Shown one piece after another: positions 1-8,093 of a stretch of DNA of 64,000 bases. Source of the DNA: Ascidiimonas sp046199005 (lineage in GTDB: Bacteria > Bacteroidota > Bacteroidia > Flavobacteriales > Flavobacteriaceae); assembly GCA_046199005.1 (NCBI GenBank), contig CP176050.1, forward strand, positions 1,116,001-1,180,000, given 5' to 3'. The notes beneath the pieces are model-generated. The model was not told where the DNA came from. It ran no database searches and was given only the letters and a program-made list of their open reading frames with translations. Position 1 is the first letter of the stretch; each line of letters opens with the position of its first letter. Position numbers and translations under genes: made by a program.

Positions 1-425
1 TCGTAGTACTTTTGCTCACGACCATCGTAATTGGTCTTGCCTTTTCGGTATTGGGTCTTGTACAACAGCACATGGAAGCGATACGCACAAATTTTAACCG
101 CAATGAAGAATTACAGAAGCTGGAGCAATTGCTATGGCTTGATATGAATCGCTATCCGAAGGTTTTTTACAAACAAATAGATGATGAACTTCTTTTTTAT
201 AGTCCGCTGGATACAATTAGCTATGTTTTTGAACCTGAAAAGATCATCAGACAGACCGATACACTTTTCATTGGGATAGCTGAAAAAAAGTTCTATCTTG
301 ATGGAACGGAGAAATTTAATGGCAGTATCGATGCGGTTGAACTAAAAACCGATAAAAACACACTCGAACAATCGCTGTTTATATTCCGGCGGAATGATGC
401 AACTTTATACATGAATGGCCTTTAA
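1..425 (+). CDS. Pseudopilin-like protein, 5' end outside window
   Basis: The reading frame is open from base 3 to the stop at 425, so the gene starts upstream of the window and the TTG at base 12 is probably not the true start. The visible N-terminus (VVLLLTTIVIGLAFSVLGLV) is a single hydrophobic helix followed by a charged, mostly polar domain of about 115 residues, the layout of a type IV pilin or type II secretion pseudopilin after its cleavage site. The last 11 bases overlap the next gene, which belongs to the GspF/PilC family, supporting a role in the same trans-envelope machine. The prepilin cleavage motif itself would lie outside the window, so the family call is an inference from shape and context. 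Confidence 0.55.
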   Translation, partial: VVLLLTTIVIGLAFSVLGLVQQHMEAIRTNFNRNEELQKLEQLLWLDMNRYPKVFYKQIDDELLFYSPLDTISYVFEPEKIIRQTDTLFIGIAEKKFYLDGTEKFNGSIDAVELKTDKNTLEQSLFIFRRNDATLYMNGL

Positions 426-1551
426 ACTCGATAACATACCTGCCTCAAAAAATACTTCATCTAAACAGACTGATGTTGTAGATTCTATTTGGAAAAAGGA
501 AATTACATTATTCGGCAATACCTTTGGCAATAAACAAAAAGAAGATTTTTATACGGAATTAAGTGTCTTGCTTAAAGCAGGTGTTATCTTAAAGGAAGCA
601 CTCAGCTTGATCAAGGAATCTCAAAAAAAAGAGAAGCAACGAATTTTTTTTGACAAACTACTTACAGAGATTGTAAAAGGAACCAGTTTTTCTGAAGTAA
701 TGCAACAAAATAAAGCTTTTACTGCCTATGAGTATCATTCAGTTCGTATCGGAGAAGAAACCGGAAACCTGGGATTGATTGCGAGGGAGTTAGGTGATTT
801 TTACAGTCGCAAGAATGAACAACGTCGTAATGTGATCGGCGCGTTAACTTATCCCCTTATCATTTTTATTACGGCAGTGGCAGTAGTAGGTTTTATGCTC
901 AGTTTTGTAGTTCCTATGTTTCAGGACATATTTCAGCAAAATAATGTAGAACTTCCCTGGATCACTCGCCTGATCATTGCACTTTCAAAAGGACTAAAAT
1001 CATATGGCTGGTTATTACTCCTATTTACAGTACTTGCATTTATTCTGGCCGCAGTTTTTGGAAAAAATGAAAACTATCAGAGATTCCGGGATCGTTTGCT
1101 GGTGCGTCTTCCTTTTTTCGGATCTTTTATTAAAACCGTATATCTTGCACAATTTGCACAAGCAGTTTCCTTGCTAACGGCCTCCAAAGTCCCCATTGTC
1201 AACAGTATGCAACTGGTAAGCCAGATGATCGGGTTTTATCCCATCAAAATAGCATTACAAAATGTAGAGCAGCTCTTGTTAAAAGGAGTTTCACTGAGCG
1301 ATGCACTTAGAAAATGTAAGGTGTTTGATAATAAGATGGTGGCGTTGGTAAAGGTCGCCGAAGAAACCAATCAAACAGAATTTATTTTTAATCGCCTCAA
1401 CCAGCAATACAATATACAGGTACAGCAACGATCTAAAATGCTCTCAACTATTATGGAGCCTTTAATTATTCTGTTTGTAGGAGTGCTCGTAGGGGTTATA
1501 CTAATTGCAATGTACTTACCCATGTTTAAGTTGAGCAGTGTTTTGGGGTAG
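415..1551 (+). CDS. Type II secretion / type IV pilus inner-membrane platform protein, GspF/PilC family
   Basis: The 378-residue protein has the two-fold GspF architecture: a cytoplasmic helical domain at about residues 40-145, a membrane segment near 145-170, another near 197-220, a second GspF domain at about 240-340 and a last membrane helix near 345-370. The motif GEETGNLG (first domain) and the matching VAEETNQ stretch (second domain) are typical of the family. GspF/PilC forms the inner-membrane platform on which the assembly ATPase polymerises pseudopilins. It is slightly shorter than many GspF proteins (about 400). The start ATG lies inside the upstream pseudopilin-like gene (ATGAATGGCC), so the two are probably translationally coupled. 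Confidence 0.85.
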   Translation: MAFKLDNIPASKNTSSKQTDVVDSIWKKEITLFGNTFGNKQKEDFYTELSVLLKAGVILKEALSLIKESQKKEKQRIFFDKLLTEIVKGTSFSEVMQQNKAFTAYEYHSVRIGEETGNLGLIARELGDFYSRKNEQRRNVIGALTYPLIIFITAVAVVGFMLSFVVPMFQDIFQQNNVELPWITRLIIALSKGLKSYGWLLLLFTVLAFILAAVFGKNENYQRFRDRLLVRLPFFGSFIKTVYLAQFAQAVSLLTASKVPIVNSMQLVSQMIGFYPIKIALQNVEQLLLKGVSLSDALRKCKVFDNKMVALVKVAEETNQTEFIFNRLNQQYNIQVQQRSKMLSTIMEPLIILFVGVLVGVILIAMYLPMFKLSSVLG

Positions 1552-1754
1552 TACTAAAAAATAATAATCTTTAAAAGAAGAACAGATTAATGCTAACAAG
1601 AACTAGACAGAATCTGTCGCAATGCAGTTTTAAAATGGCTCAAATTTGGAGAAAGTAAATTAAGAGTTATTGCATAGATGTTCCCACAAAAACATGAACT
1701 TAAAAATAGTATCTCTTTAAATAATTGTTCTTGTGCTGAATTTATTAATGTATT

Positions 1755-1922
1755 ATGGGATATATAATTTTTTTGTTATGCTATTTGACTTTTTCTTGTA
1801 CGGTAAATGAAATTCTTGTGGTCGAGCAGGGAATTTCTTTGAAAGCGGTCAAAGATCAGACTGCATTAGCTTCTCTTCGTTCTATATACCTCGTATTAAA
1901 AACTAACCTATTCCAAAACTGA
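1755..1922 (+). CDS. Possible 55-aa lipoprotein-like small ORF
   Basis: This short frame fills part of the 410-bp gap between the GspF gene and the TonB gene. It starts with a hydrophobic segment ending in LTFSC, which reads like a lipoprotein signal with a Cys at residue 15, followed by about 40 residues with no recognisable domain. No strong ribosome site is visible and the upstream AT-rich DNA could open frames by chance. The rest of the gap holds nothing I can name. It may equally be a decayed gene end. Confidence 0.22.
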   Translation: MGYIIFLLCYLTFSCTVNEILVVEQGISLKAVKDQTALASLRSIYLVLKTNLFQN

Positions 1923-1961
1923 CATTTGTCATAGGAAAAGGGAGGTACCTCTAATAACTTT

Positions 1962-2711
1962 ATGAATATAATACATGAAGTTATGAAACCAAAAAAGAAC
2001 CCTAAGCTAGATTTAAGTCGCAACAGCGGACTTTATTTTGTAATAGGTCTTAACATTATGTTACTTATTACATGGAGAGCCCTTGAACTAAAGACGTACG
2101 AAAGTACAGATGAGTTCATTAGCACTATTACAGTGATTGAAGATATAAAAGAGGATATTCCAATTACCGAAACGATCAATACACCACCACCGCCTCCGCC
2201 TATGGCTACGCCAGAAGTGATTCAGGTTGTTGAAGATGTAGAGGAGATTGAAGAAACAGTTATAGAAAGTACCGAAACCAATCAAGATGAGGTGATCTCC
2301 AAAGCTATCGTTAGTATGGAAGATGTGCAGGTAGGGGAAGAGGAAGAAGAGATCATTGTTCCCTTTGCTGTCATTGAAAAAGTTCCAATTTTCCCTGGAT
2401 GTGAGGGAGGAAGCAACACTGAATTAAGAGATTGCTTTCAACGAAAAATGCAGGAGCACGTAAAAAAACATTTTCAATACCCGGATATTGCTCTGGAATT
2501 GGGTATTTCAGGTCGCGTATTCGTAATGTTTGAGATCGATTCTAAAGGTTACGTTACCAATATTCGAACCAGAGGACCAGATCGTACCCTGGAAACAGAG
2601 GCTTCAAGAATTATCAAAGCCTTACCGGTAATGACTCCCGGTCGTCAAAGAGGTAAATCGGTAAAAGTTCCGTATAGTATTCCTATCAACTTCGTGTTGA
2701 AGCAGAGTTAG
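1962..2711 (+). CDS. TonB-family energy-transducing protein
   Basis: The 249-residue protein has a single N-terminal transmembrane helix (about residues 24-41), an acidic periplasmic linker with a six-proline run near residue 75, and a C-terminal TonB domain (about 165-249) containing SGRVFVMFEIDSKGYV and ending in a PINFVLK strand. TonB proteins carry proton-motive-force energy from ExbBD to outer-membrane receptors. Here the linker is very Glu/Val rich rather than the usual Pro-Lys rich rod. A pair of Cys residues (FPGCEGG and LRDCFQ) precedes the TonB domain, as in many Bacteroidota paralogues. No exbB/exbD is adjacent. A strong terminator follows. ATG at 1962 was kept; an in-frame ATG at 1983 is an alternative. 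Confidence 0.85.
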   Translation: MNIIHEVMKPKKNPKLDLSRNSGLYFVIGLNIMLLITWRALELKTYESTDEFISTITVIEDIKEDIPITETINTPPPPPPMATPEVIQVVEDVEEIEETVIESTETNQDEVISKAIVSMEDVQVGEEEEEIIVPFAVIEKVPIFPGCEGGSNTELRDCFQRKMQEHVKKHFQYPDIALELGISGRVFVMFEIDSKGYVTNIRTRGPDRTLETEASRIIKALPVMTPGRQRGKSVKVPYSIPINFVLKQS

Positions 2712-2730
2712 TAATTATATGTTTGTGAGA

Positions 2731-2767
2731 AAGACTCCTGTGAATTTAGAATTCACAGGAGTCTTTT
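2731..2767 (+). terminator. Intrinsic terminator after the TonB gene
   Basis: A perfect 15-bp stem (AAGACTCCTGTGAAT at 2731-2745 pairing with 2751-2765) with a 5-nt loop lies 19 bp after the stop codon and runs into a short T stretch. Confidence 0.85.
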
Positions 2768-2768
2768 A

Positions 2769-2866
2769 TTGGTACCGCCAAAGGGACTAATACCCCGAGG
2801 TTTGCCTCGAAATTAAAGTTTGGCTTCAAACAACTACCTTATGGGTTTACCCTGAGGTAGTTTACT
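2769..2866. repeat. Dispersed intergenic repeat, copy 1
   Basis: This stretch matches 4691-4787 over its whole length, about four-fifths identical by eye with one 1-bp gap. Shared blocks include CCTCGAAATTAAA, GCTTCAAACAA and CCCTGAGGTAGTTTACT. Copy 1 folds into three small hairpins: CGAGG/CCTCG, GTTTG/CAAAC and AACTACCT/AGGTAGTT. Both copies sit directly behind a gene terminator. The remaining gap to the kinase gene at 3016 holds only a promoter box. Confidence 0.7.
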
Positions 2867-2952
2867 TTAAATAATCAATATTCCTAAAAATCAGGCAAAA
2901 TAAATGAGTGAAGAGCGGTAAATTATTTTCAGGATGTGTTATTTTTAGGCAA

Positions 2953-2960
2953 TAACTTTG
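2953..2960 (+). promoter_or_regulatory. Flavobacterial -7 box before the ROK kinase
   Basis: TAACTTTG fits the Bacteroidota consensus TAnnTTTG. Transcription would start about 7 bp downstream, giving a leader of roughly 50 nt before the ATG at 3016. A convincing -33 TTG was not found. Confidence 0.45.
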
Positions 2961-3015
2961 CTTAGCATTGAGCTACGAAACGAAATTAGTAGCGTATAGA
3001 AATACAATTTAGCAC

Positions 3016-3996
3016 ATGGATTTAGTAGTTGGAATTGATATTGGTGGAACAAAAACAAAGATCGGTCTCGTAAATAGAGAAGGAAAATGTCTGGTGCAGA
3101 CTTACTTCAGAACCAGAGAATATGAGGATTTAGATGCTTTTTTAGATCAAATTGTAAAAACAATTCACCAGCTCAAGGGTGAAATGGAAGCAGAGGTAAA
3201 TCTACTTGGTTGCGGAATAGGAGCACCGAACGCTTCAGATCGAAACGGAACCATAGAACATGCCACGAACCTGGTCTGGAAGGGAATAGTGCCAATCGTC
3301 AAAAAACTACAGGAAAAAATAGCGCTTCCAATGAAAATCATGAACGATGCAAGCGCTGCTGCTCTTGGAGAGATGCTCTTCGGTAATGCTCAGGGAATGA
3401 AAGATTTTATTGTGATCACTTTAGGTACGGGCTTTGGCGCAGGAATTGTGGCAAACGGTCAACTCATTAGCGGCTACGATGGTTTTGCAGGAGAATTAGG
3501 GCATGTAGATATGACGATGGGCGACGGCCGACTCACCGGCTTAGATATTCGGGGAGGATTGGAAGCATATGTGTCTGCTACGGGACTCAAAAGAACGATC
3601 ATGTATATGCAGTGCAAGTACATGGAAGATAGTAGATTTCGCAATATTAGTTATAACGATCTTCACGGAGAAGATATCACCAAAGCTGCAGAAGAAGGAG
3701 ATATTTTGGCTATCAGAGCTTTTGACTATACCTCGAAAATTTTAGGTTTGGCACTGGCTAATTTTACCGCATTTACCCAGCCGGAAGCCTTTTTTCTTTT
3801 GGGAGGCCTCGCCAATAGCGGAAAATGGATCTTCGAAAGAACCGAAAAGCATATGAATGACTCTTTATTACAGGTTTACAAAGGCAAAGTAAAGCTCTTG
3901 CCTTCAGGTATGCCCAATAAGACAGCAGCTATTTGTGGCGCAGCTGCATTGATATGGGAAGATCATAGCACAGTAGATATAAATGCCAGATCTTGA
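3016..3996 (+). CDS. ROK-family sugar kinase (glucokinase-like), zinc-motif Cys residues absent
   Basis: The 326-residue protein carries the phosphate-1 motif DIGGTKT at residues 8-14, the catalytic Asp in MNDAS (Asp111), the adenosine loop TLGTGFGAG at about 135-143 and the ROK signature start ELGH at 160-163. ROK kinases phosphorylate glucose, N-acetylmannosamine or related sugars with ATP in the cytoplasm. The usual CxCGxxGCxE zinc cluster after the ELGH motif is missing: the matching stretch reads GRLTGLDIRGGLEAYVS, keeping the Glu and Ser but no Cys. The protein therefore belongs to a zinc-free branch, or uses other ligands. It stands alone between two terminator/repeat regions, with its own promoter box. 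Exact substrate cannot be read from sequence. Confidence 0.85.
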   Translation: MDLVVGIDIGGTKTKIGLVNREGKCLVQTYFRTREYEDLDAFLDQIVKTIHQLKGEMEAEVNLLGCGIGAPNASDRNGTIEHATNLVWKGIVPIVKKLQEKIALPMKIMNDASAAALGEMLFGNAQGMKDFIVITLGTGFGAGIVANGQLISGYDGFAGELGHVDMTMGDGRLTGLDIRGGLEAYVSATGLKRTIMYMQCKYMEDSRFRNISYNDLHGEDITKAAEEGDILAIRAFDYTSKILGLALANFTAFTQPEAFFLLGGLANSGKWIFERTEKHMNDSLLQVYKGKVKLLPSGMPNKTAAICGAAALIWEDHSTVDINARS

Positions 3997-4096
3997 TATA
4001 AAATGGTAAATAAGTCAAGGAAATGTTAATAAACGTCAACTTTACCTGGGGTATCTTGTAACTTTACAGGGAAATTACGTTGAACTAAAAAAATAA

Positions 4097-4633
4097 ATGA
4101 TGAAATTATTAAAAACGATCACCTTACTCGTGTTTGTACTAAGTGCGACTGTTGTGTTTTCTCAGAATAAAAAGGACAAAAAGGTAATGAAGGATGCTAT
4201 TAAAGCGAAAAAAACATTACTTAAAGAAGTGCCCGATCTTGAAGAGTTCTTCGATGACTCTGCCGGATATGTTATTTTCCCAAATGTGGGTAAAGGCGGA
4301 TTTATCATCGGAGGAGCTTCCGGAAACGGTGTACTTTACGAAAACGGAAATGCTGTAGGAATGGCAAGTCTTAAAAAATTGAATATTGGCCTTCAAGCAG
4401 GAGGACAGGCAATAATTGAAGTTATTTTCTTTGAAACGAAAGACGATCTTGAAGACTTTAAGGATGGTGACTTTGAGTTTGAAGCGGGTGCTTCTGCAGT
4501 AGCATTAAAATCGGGAGTAGCCTTGAATGCAAAATACAGAGATGGAGTAGCCGTTTTTGCATTGCCAAAAGCAGGTCTAATGGCTGATGCTTCCGTTGGT
4601 GGGCAAAAATTTAACTATAAGCCATTCGAATAA
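4097..4633 (+). CDS. SYLF (YSC84-like) domain protein, exported
   Basis: The 178-residue protein starts with a cleavable signal peptide (to about residue 22, FSQ) followed by a lysine-rich helix and a single SYLF/YSC84 domain that fills the rest: AGYVIFPNVGKGGFIIGG, then GLQAGGQ and a final GGQKFNY. SYLF domains bind phosphoinositides in eukaryotes; bacterial members are periplasmic or envelope proteins of unknown role. The length is normal for bacterial members. Two consecutive ATG codons (4097, 4100) could both serve as start. It is monocistronic, followed by a terminator and the second intergenic repeat. Confidence 0.82.
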   Translation: MMKLLKTITLLVFVLSATVVFSQNKKDKKVMKDAIKAKKTLLKEVPDLEEFFDDSAGYVIFPNVGKGGFIIGGASGNGVLYENGNAVGMASLKKLNIGLQAGGQAIIEVIFFETKDDLEDFKDGDFEFEAGASAVALKSGVALNAKYRDGVAVFALPKAGLMADASVGGQKFNYKPFE

Positions 4634-4648
4634 GATTTGAAATGTTTG

Positions 4649-4680
4649 AAAAGCCTGCACTAAGCTGTCAGGCTTTTTTT
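4649..4680 (+). terminator. Intrinsic terminator after the SYLF gene
   Basis: AAGCCTG at 4651-4657 pairs with CAGGCTT at 4669-4675, loop of 11 nt, followed by a run of T to 4681. Confidence 0.75.
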
Positions 4681-4690
4681 TATGCCTTTT

Positions 4691-4787
4691 TTGGTATCGC
4701 CAAAAGGTCATATCCCCTAGGTTTACCTCGAAATTAAACATTTGCTTCAAACAAATGTCTCATCGGCTTGCCCTGAGGTAGTTTACT
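4691..4787. repeat. Dispersed intergenic repeat, copy 2
   Basis: This is the partner of the repeat at 2769-2866. The blocks TTGGTA.CGCCAAA at the left and CCCTGAGGTAGTTTACT at the right are nearly unchanged. The third hairpin arm has decayed (AATGTCTC instead of AACTACCT), while an inner GGGT/ACCC pair has become GGC/GCC. It lies right behind the SYLF gene terminator, as copy 1 does behind the TonB gene terminator. Confidence 0.7.
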
Positions 4788-4876
4788 GATAATTGAATAA
4801 ACAACTTGTTGCAATTATATTTCACGCAACTTTTTACACTTTGGGCATCTCATTTATAGACTCTAAATAGTTTAGT

Positions 4877-5299
4877 ATGAACAGATTGACAAAAATGATT
4901 ATTTTAAGCATACTGGTATGTACACAATTAAGCTGTGATGATGATGATTCCGCCACTGTTCCATCAGAGTTGGATGGAAGATGGAGTTTGATAAACGTTA
5001 GTGGTGGTACGCTGGATATCGATATAAATTTTGAACCGGATGAAATCAGTTGGAATTTTAATCTTGACAGAGGAGAAGTTCTCATTGAAAATGCTATAAA
5101 TGCCGAAGATCCAAGACAGCTATTCGCCGGTTTACCAGATGGTAGTTATTCCTTTGAATTGAGAAGAATTCAAAATTCCTTGATTCTTTATATAGATGGT
5201 CAGCGAATGGGTTTTTTGTTTGTGAGCAACAACGTTTTGAGTGTTAATAGTGGTGTGTCAAGAGATGGTTATATTACCGGGTTTGAAAGATTTCCCTAA
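4877..5299 (+). CDS. Small lipoprotein with lipocalin-like start, function unknown
   Basis: The 140-residue protein has a lipoprotein signal with the lipobox CTQLSC (Cys20) followed by an Asp run, DDDD, that is common after the lipid Cys in Bacteroidota lipoproteins. The mature part begins ELDGRWSLINVSGG, resembling the opening strand of lipocalin-like or META-type lipoproteins, and is rich in alternating beta-strand patterns. No catalytic motif is visible. It has no obvious operon partner; the peptidase gene starts 90 bp downstream. The family assignment is only a resemblance. Confidence 0.7.
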   Translation: MNRLTKMIILSILVCTQLSCDDDDSATVPSELDGRWSLINVSGGTLDIDINFEPDEISWNFNLDRGEVLIENAINAEDPRQLFAGLPDGSYSFELRRIQNSLILYIDGQRMGFLFVSNNVLSVNSGVSRDGYITGFERFP

Positions 5300-5389
5300 A
5301 ATTTATATGTAGCAGATATCATATAATAAAAAGAATTTCGTTAGCAATATTTAAGCCTTTCCCATTCTTAATTGAATTAGAATATACAT

Positions 5390-6199
5390 ATGCTTTTTGT
5401 GATTATGGTCATTGGTCTTACAATTTTTCTCAGTGCCCTGTTAGTATTTGTATTGTTAGAATTGGTCTATGCCCGTATTTTTAAAAGACCCTTGCTGGTT
5501 TACACGCATTTGGTGGTTCTTGAATTACAGGCATCACAACATCAGTTTCTTTCCTCCCGATTTAGTTTTTACCGAAAGCTGAGTAGTCGTAAACAAAAGC
5601 TCTTTGGGCATCGTGTACTCAAATACATACAGGATAAGCAGTTTATTGCCAGAGGAGAAGTGGTCATCACAGAGAATTTGAAATTGTGGATCGCAGCGAC
5701 TGCGGTTATGCTTACCTTCGGAATGAGACGCTATTTAATGCCTTCCGTGAAGCGATTTATTATTTACCCTGAACAGTACGAGTCCATACTAAACCGTGCA
5801 GAACATATAGGAGAATATAATCCTGCTTTGAAAACTATTGTATTTTCCTGGAAAGATTTTTTAAAGGGATACGAAATAGAAGACGACAACCTTAATCTGG
5901 CGATCCATGAGTTTGCGCATGCCCTGAGTTATGAAAGTTTAAAAATCAAGGACAGCAGTACAGTAATATTTTCAGATGGTCTTCATCGAATAGATCGGTT
6001 ACTGCAAGATCCACACTTCATGCATCGGTTGCACAAAACCGATTATTTCAGGGATTATGCCAAAGTAAATAAGTTTGAATTTTTTGCCGTAAGCCTAGAA
6101 CATTTTATAGAAACACCAGAAGTTTTCCGGAAAGAATTTCCGGGGTTGTATGCCATTCTTCATCAAATGCTCAATTATCAGTTCGGTGAGGAATCCTGA
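5390..6199 (+). CDS. Zinc peptidase of the M90 (MtfA-like) family, membrane anchored
   Basis: The 269-residue protein has an N-terminal membrane helix (about residues 4-28) followed by a cytoplasmic or periplasmic domain with the zinc-binding motif HEFAH at 173-177. Downstream the stretch EFFAVSLEHFIETPEVFRKEFP supplies the conserved Glu and Phe pattern of MtfA-type peptidases, in which the Glu of EFFA is the third ligand. E. coli MtfA is a peptidase that controls the Mlc glucose regulator; a flavobacterial target is unknown. The membrane anchor is an addition common in Bacteroidota members. The gene converges on ypdA with 17 bp between the stops. Confidence 0.78.
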   Translation: MLFVIMVIGLTIFLSALLVFVLLELVYARIFKRPLLVYTHLVVLELQASQHQFLSSRFSFYRKLSSRKQKLFGHRVLKYIQDKQFIARGEVVITENLKLWIAATAVMLTFGMRRYLMPSVKRFIIYPEQYESILNRAEHIGEYNPALKTIVFSWKDFLKGYEIEDDNLNLAIHEFAHALSYESLKIKDSSTVIFSDGLHRIDRLLQDPHFMHRLHKTDYFRDYAKVNKFEFFAVSLEHFIETPEVFRKEFPGLYAILHQMLNYQFGEES

Positions 6200-6216
6200 A
6201 CATCAGAAATACGTCT

Positions 6217-7203
6217 CTAGTGATGCTCCTTCAGTTCTTTTTTTTCTAGAATACTGTTTATAATACGTTTAGCGTGTATTCTGGAGTTCTCAATAAACCA
6301 TTTATGCGTATCCATTCCTCCACAGATCACACCGGCCAGATAAATACCAGCTACATTTGTTTCCATAGTCTCCGAATCGTATTGCGGGTATTTTTTTTCA
6401 TCGTCTGATAAAGCGATTCCAAGTTTCTTTAAAAAGTCAAAATTTGGTTCGTAGCCTGTCAGAGCCAGCACAAAGTCGTTAGCAAGTGTTTGTGGTTCGT
6501 CTGGTGTTTTTACTGTAATGTCCTTTTCCCGAATTTCAATCACTTCGCTGTTGAAAAAGGCAGCAATACTTCCCTCTTTAATACGATTTTCAATATCAGG
6601 CTTCACCCAATATTTAACACGTTTTCCTATTTCAGGGCCGCGCACGATTATAGTGACTTCGGCGCCTTTGCGATAACATTCCAAAGCCGCATCCACGGCA
6701 GAATTGCTTGCTCCAATAACAGCTACTTTTTGTCCGGAATAATAATGCGGATCCTTGTAATAGTGAGTTACTTTAGACAGTTCTTCTCCTTTAACTCCAA
6801 TTTTATTAGGAATGTCATAAAAACCGGTAGCGATGATGAGATTTCTGGATAAGTACTCGCTTTTATCTGTGGTTACCTTAAAAAGATCTGTACTTTCTCG
6901 GATGACTGAAACCACTTTTTCAAAAAGTCGAATGGGTAAATCGTTAGAGGTAACGATGCGTCGGTAGTATTCCAAAGCTTCCGGTCTACGAGGTTTATTT
7001 TCTTTACTGATGAAAGGGATGTCGTCAATCTCTAATTTTTCAGATGTTGAAAAGAATTGCATATTCACCGGATAATTATATAAAGAATTGGCAATACATC
7101 CTTTTTCAATAATAAGTGATGTAAGGCCTTTATTTTTTGCTTCCAGACATGAAGCAATCCCAATGGGGCCTCCGCCTACGATAAGTACATCTAATGGTTT
7201 CAC
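6217..7203 (-). CDS. ypdA: YpdA-family bacillithiol disulfide reductase
   Basis: This 328-residue flavoprotein has an FAD-binding Rossmann motif VGGGPIG at residues 9-15 and a second dinucleotide motif VIGASNSAVD near 165, with the YpdA hallmark NYPVNMQFFSTSEKLEI. YpdA (Bdr) reduces oxidised bacillithiol with NADPH in the cytoplasm, and many flavobacteria make bacillithiol. It lacks the CxxC active site of thioredoxin reductases, as expected for this family. Translation starts at GTG 7203-7201, which overlaps the rpe stop in the sequence TAGTG, so the two genes are coupled in one operon. Confidence 0.88.
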   Translation of the reverse strand: MKPLDVLIVGGGPIGIASCLEAKNKGLTSLIIEKGCIANSLYNYPVNMQFFSTSEKLEIDDIPFISKENKPRRPEALEYYRRIVTSNDLPIRLFEKVVSVIRESTDLFKVTTDKSEYLSRNLIIATGFYDIPNKIGVKGEELSKVTHYYKDPHYYSGQKVAVIGASNSAVDAALECYRKGAEVTIIVRGPEIGKRVKYWVKPDIENRIKEGSIAAFFNSEVIEIREKDITVKTPDEPQTLANDFVLALTGYEPNFDFLKKLGIALSDDEKKYPQYDSETMETNVAGIYLAGVICGGMDTHKWFIENSRIHAKRIINSILEKKELKEHH

Positions 7204-7862
7204 TACGAGATTATGTTTTTCAAAGATTCAATAGTTGCTTTGGGATCATCACTACCGAAAACAAAGCTCCCTGCTACTAACACGTCGGCGCCGACATCGG
7301 TTAATTTCTTTGCATTTTTAGAAGTGACACCTCCATCGATCTCTATTAGCGTAGCGGCATCTTCCTCCAGAATCAACGTTTTTAAATTAGCAACTTTAGC
7401 ATAGGTTTGCTCAATAAATGATTGCCCTCCAAATCCCGGATTCACACTCATGACACATACCAGATCTATATCTTTGATAATGTCTTTCAGCATATGAACA
7501 GGTGTATGCGGATTAATAGCGACACCAGCTTTCATCCCAGCTGCCTTTATAGCCTGCAGTGTTCGGTGTAAATGCGTACAAGCTTCATAATGAACGGTAA
7601 GAATATTTGCTCCTAAGGATGCGAATGTTTCAATGTAGCGATCTGGATCTACGATCATTAAATGAACGTCTATGGTCTTTTTTGCATGTTTGGTAATGGC
7701 CTTTAGAACCGGCATTCCAAATGAAATATTCGGAACAAAAACACCATCCATGATATCTATATGAAACCAGTCTGCCATGCTTTCATTCACCATTTCAATA
7801 TCATCTTGCAAATTGGCGAAATCGGCGGCTAGAATAGAAGGGGCAATGCGTTTAGAATTCAT
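7203..7862 (-). CDS. rpe: Ribulose-phosphate 3-epimerase
   Basis: The 219-residue protein interconverts ribulose 5-phosphate and xylulose 5-phosphate in the pentose phosphate pathway. It opens with APSILAADF and shows the metal-binding His and Asp in HIDIMDG (His34, Asp36), His67 in VHLMI and the catalytic Asp in EIDGGV near residue 175, all within a single TIM barrel. The frame extends 13 codons further upstream, but the ATG at 7862 is the family start and places a TATCTTTG promoter box at a sensible distance. Its stop overlaps the GTG start of ypdA. Confidence 0.95.
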   Translation of the reverse strand: MNSKRIAPSILAADFANLQDDIEMVNESMADWFHIDIMDGVFVPNISFGMPVLKAITKHAKKTIDVHLMIVDPDRYIETFASLGANILTVHYEACTHLHRTLQAIKAAGMKAGVAINPHTPVHMLKDIIKDIDLVCVMSVNPGFGGQSFIEQTYAKVANLKTLILEEDAATLIEIDGGVTSKNAKKLTDVGADVLVAGSFVFGSDDPKATIESLKNIIS

Positions 7863-7889
7863 TATATAAGTCTTACGGTGATTATGTTG

Positions 7890-7897
7890 CAAAGATA
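7890..7897 (-). promoter_or_regulatory. Flavobacterial -7 box of rpe-ypdA
   Basis: On the minus strand the bases read TATCTTTG, matching TAnnTTTG, 28 bp before the rpe ATG. It favours the internal ATG at 7862 over the longer frame. Confidence 0.5.
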
Positions 7898-7944
7898 GCA
7901 AAGCACCTTTAGAAGCAGAAATTAATGTGTTACTTGTATGCTAT

Positions 7945-7970
7945 GAAAAAACCCCGGTAATCAGCCGGGG
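7945..7970 (-). terminator. Intrinsic terminator of rpoD
   Basis: CCCCGG/CCGGGG stem with a 7-nt loop (7952-7970), followed on the minus strand by a run of six T. It lies about 120 bp after the rpoD stop and before the rpe promoter. Confidence 0.8.
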
Positions 7971-8093
7971 TCATTCATCAATCAAAAAACGAACAGTTAT
8001 GATAAACTGTTGTTATCGTATGTAAGGTTAAAACATTTTTTTCCTACGCAGCAAATTACGAAAAATACTTTGTTTTGTAAAGTGTTATAGGTT

